Below, piece after piece: positions 59,528 through 64,000 of a stretch of 64,000 bases of DNA. The notes under the pieces are model-generated. The model was not told where the DNA came from and did no database searches. It saw only the letters and a list, made by a program, of their open reading frames with translations. The stretch covers positions 59,646,324-59,710,323 of the forward strand of contig CM035422.1 in assembly GCA_020310875.1 (NCBI GenBank). The letters are read 5' to 3'. This stretch comes from Ceratopteris richardii. Lineage: Eukaryota > Streptophyta > Polypodiopsida > Polypodiales > Pteridaceae. The position numbers and the translations under genes were made by a program. Every line of letters begins with the position of its first letter. Position 1 is the first letter of the stretch.

Positions 59528-59730
59528 GTATACACACCTATCAACTGTACTTCCAAGAGAGTCTCATGGTAGTGCATGAGTGAATGAGTAGAGGTGAAAT
59601 GAAGCCCTCCTTATATGAAGACAACGGATCCCATGAGTGCTATGGGCACCTTCACCTATGATTTCAATTAATTCAAACTTAACCGAAAGAGTAGATCTCT
59701 ACAATCGAACTTTCTTTTGAAAAAAGAAAG

Positions 59731-61735
59731 TTGGTCAAAGGTCCGATCACACTCGTCAAAATGGTCATAATTTGACTAATTTTTTATTACATGGTATGAT
59801 AGTACTCATTGAGAGCTTTCCATTGATATATAACATTTGGACATTTGGCATGTGCAGCTAAGTCAAAACCTAAACCTTAATTTTTGGATTTGAATGAAAA
59901 GCACTTCAACATATGAAAAGAAGCTTGTACACTTGTCATCATCGTCTAAAACAATAGTATTTTGAGCCAATGGTTTATAGTATGCGACATGGCACCTAGA
60001 AAACTAAAGGGAAATTTAAAAATACAACTTTCGTAATTTTAAGCAGATTTTCTACCAAAATTTGTGGAGGGCAGATTTTTCACTTGGTTTTGATTTAATA
60101 TGGCTTGTTGTATAAGGTTCATCAAAGCCTATATAAAGATATACTTTTGGGCTCACAAATTACGACTTAAGAGTGTGATCTCCATGTGTCTAGCTTGAAG
60201 GAGGCGGTCCTTTCAACTTGGAGAGGTGGAATTGTGCTTTCTTCATCTACAAGATTTGCAATAATTTGAAGCTTATCTATTTAAAGGAGATCATCTTTAG
60301 CTTTGGAGATTGTGCAGTTATGGACAGCTTGTAATTCTTACATATTCTTTATGTTATCTTGTAACTTCATGTACTTCAACATGGAATGTAATGAATATAT
60401 CTAGAACTTTGCTCCTTTCATCTCTCTCATGTGTTGTCTATATTCTCCATCTTGTCTCCATTTTCTCTATCTCTATATTGATTGTGGGCCTAAAAACCAA
60501 CAATTGATATCAAAGAAAGAAAAGCTAGATTACATAGAGAATTTGGCTACATGTAAAAAGATCAAACTTCATGGAAGATGAAGTTCAAGCTAAACCACAT
60601 ATTGAGCAATGACATACAAATAATCAATCTTATGAAGGTGTTGAATATCATGTTGAAGAGTTATTCACTTGAGGAGGGGTCTATTATAGCATCTACAGAC
60701 AATTTATATTTGTTGGAAGCATATATATTTGCTAGATTTGCTTGAACAAAAAGTCAATAACAAGTTGGGGAGTGCCTTGTATACCTATGAAGTGATGTTC
60801 AAGTTACAGATAAGAGTGGGGGATAAGGGAATTCTCATTGTGATGTGTGCTATGGGAGTGCTTATATGTGAAAAAAAAGAGGTATCTAAACTAAATAACT
60901 ACAACAAATCGCAAATATACTTATCTAGCATATTCCCCTAGAGTCAAGTTAGGAAACAATTGTTGAAAATATGTCTAAAAGGGGTAACCTTCCACTAGGG
61001 ACTATACCTACAAGTTTAATCGCTTAAAATTTAGGTGGTCAAAGCTCAATCAAAAGGTTGGTCAAACTGACAAAATGATCAAATTTGACTAAACTTTTTC
61101 TAAGATATTATCATAGTACTTATTAAGAGCTATCCATTGATATATAACACTTTGGTATTTGGTATGTGTAGCTAGGTCAAAACCTAAACCCTAGTTTTCA
61201 TATTGAAGTGAAAAGTACTTATAAAATATGAAACACGGCTTGTACATTTGTTGTAATCACAAAAAGAAGAGAGTATTTTAATTGAATGGCTTATCGTATG
61301 CCACATGATGCCTAAAAAATTGAAGAAAAAGCTTAAAAATACAACTTTTTTAATCAAAGCCTATAGGAAGACATGCTCTTAGGCTCATAAATTATCACTT
61401 GAAAGTATGATCTTCATGTGCTACCACGAGGGATGTGGTCCTTTCAACTAGAGAGGTGGAGTTGTGTTTTCTTCATCATTTACAAGGTGTGTAACAACTT
61501 GGAGCTTATCTATTTGGAGGAGATCTTCTTTACCTTCGGAGATTGTGGACTTATGGAAAGCTTGTAAATCTTGCATAATCTCTATGCTATCTTGTAACTT
61601 CATGTACTTCAGTCTTCAACAAAGAATGTAATGGATATCTGAGAAACACTCCTCCTTTCATCTCTCATGTGTTGTTTATTCTCCATCTTGTCTCTATTTT
61701 CTCTATGCATGTATATTGGATGTGGACCTAAAAAC
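59731..61735 (+). mobile_element. Small LTR element or TRIM-like pair with non-coding core
   Basis: 59731-60502 and about 61057-61735 are diverged direct repeats (TTGATATATAACA, GTCAAAACCTAAACC, CTTGTAACTTCATGTACTTCA). The first ends CCAACA, followed by TTGATATCAAAG (60504-60515), a decayed copia primer site. The core of about 550 bp has no gag or pol, though short frames exist (e.g. 60729-60941). A purine run GAGGAGGGG at 60674 is the only polypurine candidate, but it lies well before the second repeat. The LTR starts are uncertain. Confidence 0.6.
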
Positions 61736-61760
61736 ATACATACATACATACACATATGTA

Positions 61761-61797
<37 letters not shown>

Positions 61798-61847
61798 GTA
61801 TGCATGTAATATGTATGTATGCAATGTATGTATGTATACATAATGTA

Positions 61848-61917
<70 letters not shown>

Positions 61918-61920
61918 TAT
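61736..61920. repeat. Compound microsatellite (CATA)n-(TGTA)n-(GT)n-(TA)n
   Basis: It begins exactly at the end of the second LTR-like repeat. 61921-62330 has no recognisable feature. Confidence 0.92.
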
Positions 61921-62334
61921 TTGTAATATGTACACAAGGCTAAGGCCAAGAAGTATGGTACTTTGCATTTTTCAATACAGGGTAAATTGCCCATACCAAA
62001 TGGAAATAGTGGTTTAGAGAGAGCAAAGTTTAAGAACTTGTCACCTAGTTCACTAGGTGCAAGTGTCTAACTTTGGAAAGGTCAACCAACATCAATCTCT
62101 AGGCTTCAAGAAAGCTTCATTTAGGATTGCCAACATATTGTCTCATAGCCACTATTTTTGTAGGAGTGCATATGTCAACTTCAATTGTGAGACACTATAA
62201 ACTGCCCAACAATGAGGCAGTCCTAAATACATAGTAGCATACATTATACATATTACATCGTACACACATAGCATACAACTCTGAGACAATATAGCACAGC
62301 CATACAGCCATACATCCATACATACACGTGTATG

Positions 62335-62775
<441 letters not shown>

Positions 62776-62800
62776 CACACACACACATACATACACACAC

Positions 62801-64000
62801 ACGTGTGTGTGTGTGTGTGTTTTGACCGAGTGCGTCGACTGAAACATATATATGTACCATTCGATTCGATTCACACCGAATTTTAAGGAGGAAAGCAGTG
62901 TGTGTATCTGTTCGAAGTTTTTTGAACCGAACCGAATTCGCTTCGATGGGTGATTAGTTCCATTCGGTGCGTTTTTTACCAATCGGTTCGTTTTGAACAT
63001 GGTGCACGTACTTCCTAGCTACTGCTAGGGCCACAACTCACGAGTCTAACGGTTCTAGTTGCCCCAATCATTTGCAACTTGCAAGTTGTGCAAGAAGCTT
63101 CGGTCTGCCCAAGTTCCAAGGCCGTCTTGACACACGTGCCCACTAACGACTCACGAGACTCCACACACACACACACACACACAGAGTCTTCTCTCGAGTT
63201 TGGACTCTCACGCAAGGCTAAGTTCGAGCTTTGAGCCTCAAATATCAGCTGACAACGTATGAATCTCAGTGTAACACAGTCAGGACTCACTAATCATCAG
63301 TTCACACACACATGCATAATGATTGACATGTGTCACCGTTCACGTGGGACGTGTGTGACTGGTCATTGGCCACTGTCACCTATGTATTACCAATTTATGA
63401 TATCATTGTGTATTATCAATATGATAGTCATAAATTGCCATAATCCATTTGTCAAGAGTCAAGACTCAATAATATATTATAATCAATTGCAATTTTCCAG
63501 TGTACATATATTCATATGACATGTATGTGACTGTTGACATAATACATTGTAATTTGTGACATAATACATTGTATATGTGTCATATATCATATGACATATA
63601 TGTGACATAATACATTGTATATGTGTCAAAACTGAGAGACTCAACAGTGAGAGCTCTCAGCTCACTGCTCAGTGCTCAGAGACTCAAGAGTCAACAGTCA
63701 GTGATCACATGACAGACACACTAGTAACTACACAGTTGTCAGTTGTCATTGGTCAGTCAAAGTTCAAACACATTATACATATACAACTTGCAAGACAATG
63801 CACATTGCATCTAATAATTAATTATTATGCACATTATACATTGCATGATGCATCTAAATGTAATGAATCATGATTAATCATAATGTAATGAATCATGATT
63901 AATCATAATGTAACATGTTACATAATACATATTACATATTGATAATTGCACAATGCACAATAACAAATTGCTCATGTGAACAGTGACATGCATCTAATTA
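62801..64000. other. Unassigned region resembling hAT subterminal sequence
   Basis: 62820-63000 is rich in (A)CCGAA/TTCGG(T) words, and 63500-64000 in GACATAATACATTG, CATGATGCATC and similar words. Composition and word use recall the two ends of the hAT at 5908-7330. No terminal repeat with a duplication was found, and the region is cut by the window end. A (CA)n tract is at 63162-63181. Confidence 0.3.

Overview
This is a eukaryotic, AT-rich and almost entirely repetitive window from a land-plant nuclear genome. The evidence is plant-type Ty1/copia and Ty3/gypsy elements primed from plant-style tRNA sites (TGGTATCAGAG, TGGCGCCGTTGCCGGGG), a spliced hAT/DUF659 transposase, a LINE tail, and long (TC)n, (TA)n and (CATG/TACA)n microsatellites. 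The density and depth of nesting suggest a large genome such as a fern, lycophyte or gymnosperm, but the sequence alone does not settle the species. I see no intact ordinary host gene; the best candidate is a set of exon-like blocks on the minus strand at 57.0-58.05 kb.

Layout. 1-14.1 kb is a gag-only, non-autonomous gypsy-type element (A). It has very long LTRs (138-3744, and 12647-14132 truncated by B), a degenerate gag with coiled coils (3820-11006), and a complete 5001-bp hAT transposon (5908-10908) inserted in the gag frame. The hAT has 8-bp target duplications, an about 880-bp near-perfect palindrome and a four-exon transposase gene. 14.1-20.76 kb is the 5' part of a second gypsy element (B) inserted in A's 3' LTR: LTR, primer site, an unusual leader made of a TATCGTATCG array, a 1335-residue gag-protease, a possible -1 frameshift site, and the start of the reverse transcriptase (RT). 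B is broken by fusion to an inverted copia fragment (C').

22.0-43.3 kb is a minus-strand copia element (E, flanked by ATTCA duplications) that was hit twice. A nearly intact minus-strand copia (D, 22652-28267, GTACA duplications) sits in E's 3' LTR. A plus-strand gypsy (F, 31155-40142) sits in E's integrase. E's other LTR shows D's empty site, so the order E, then D is readable directly. E's gag contains a 227-bp (GA)n tract. F carries an extra coiled-coil open reading frame (ORF) between its integrase and its 3' LTR.

43.3-49.5 kb holds one arm of an inverted repeat interrupted by E, a LINE 3' end, and unassigned AT-rich DNA. 49.5-55.75 kb has two truncated plus-strand copia elements, G with C inserted in it. 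55.8-58.1 kb is mostly unassigned, with the candidate gene relic. 58.4-62.8 kb is microsatellites, a tandem duplication, a recurring about 130-bp sequence, and a small LTR pair around a non-coding core. 62.8-64 kb resembles the subterminal DNA of the hAT element.

Coding in most elements is interrupted by stops and frameshifts. The least damaged are D and the hAT, and D is the clearest young insertion. Coordinates of coding relics follow the blocks that can be read and are approximate at broken ends.
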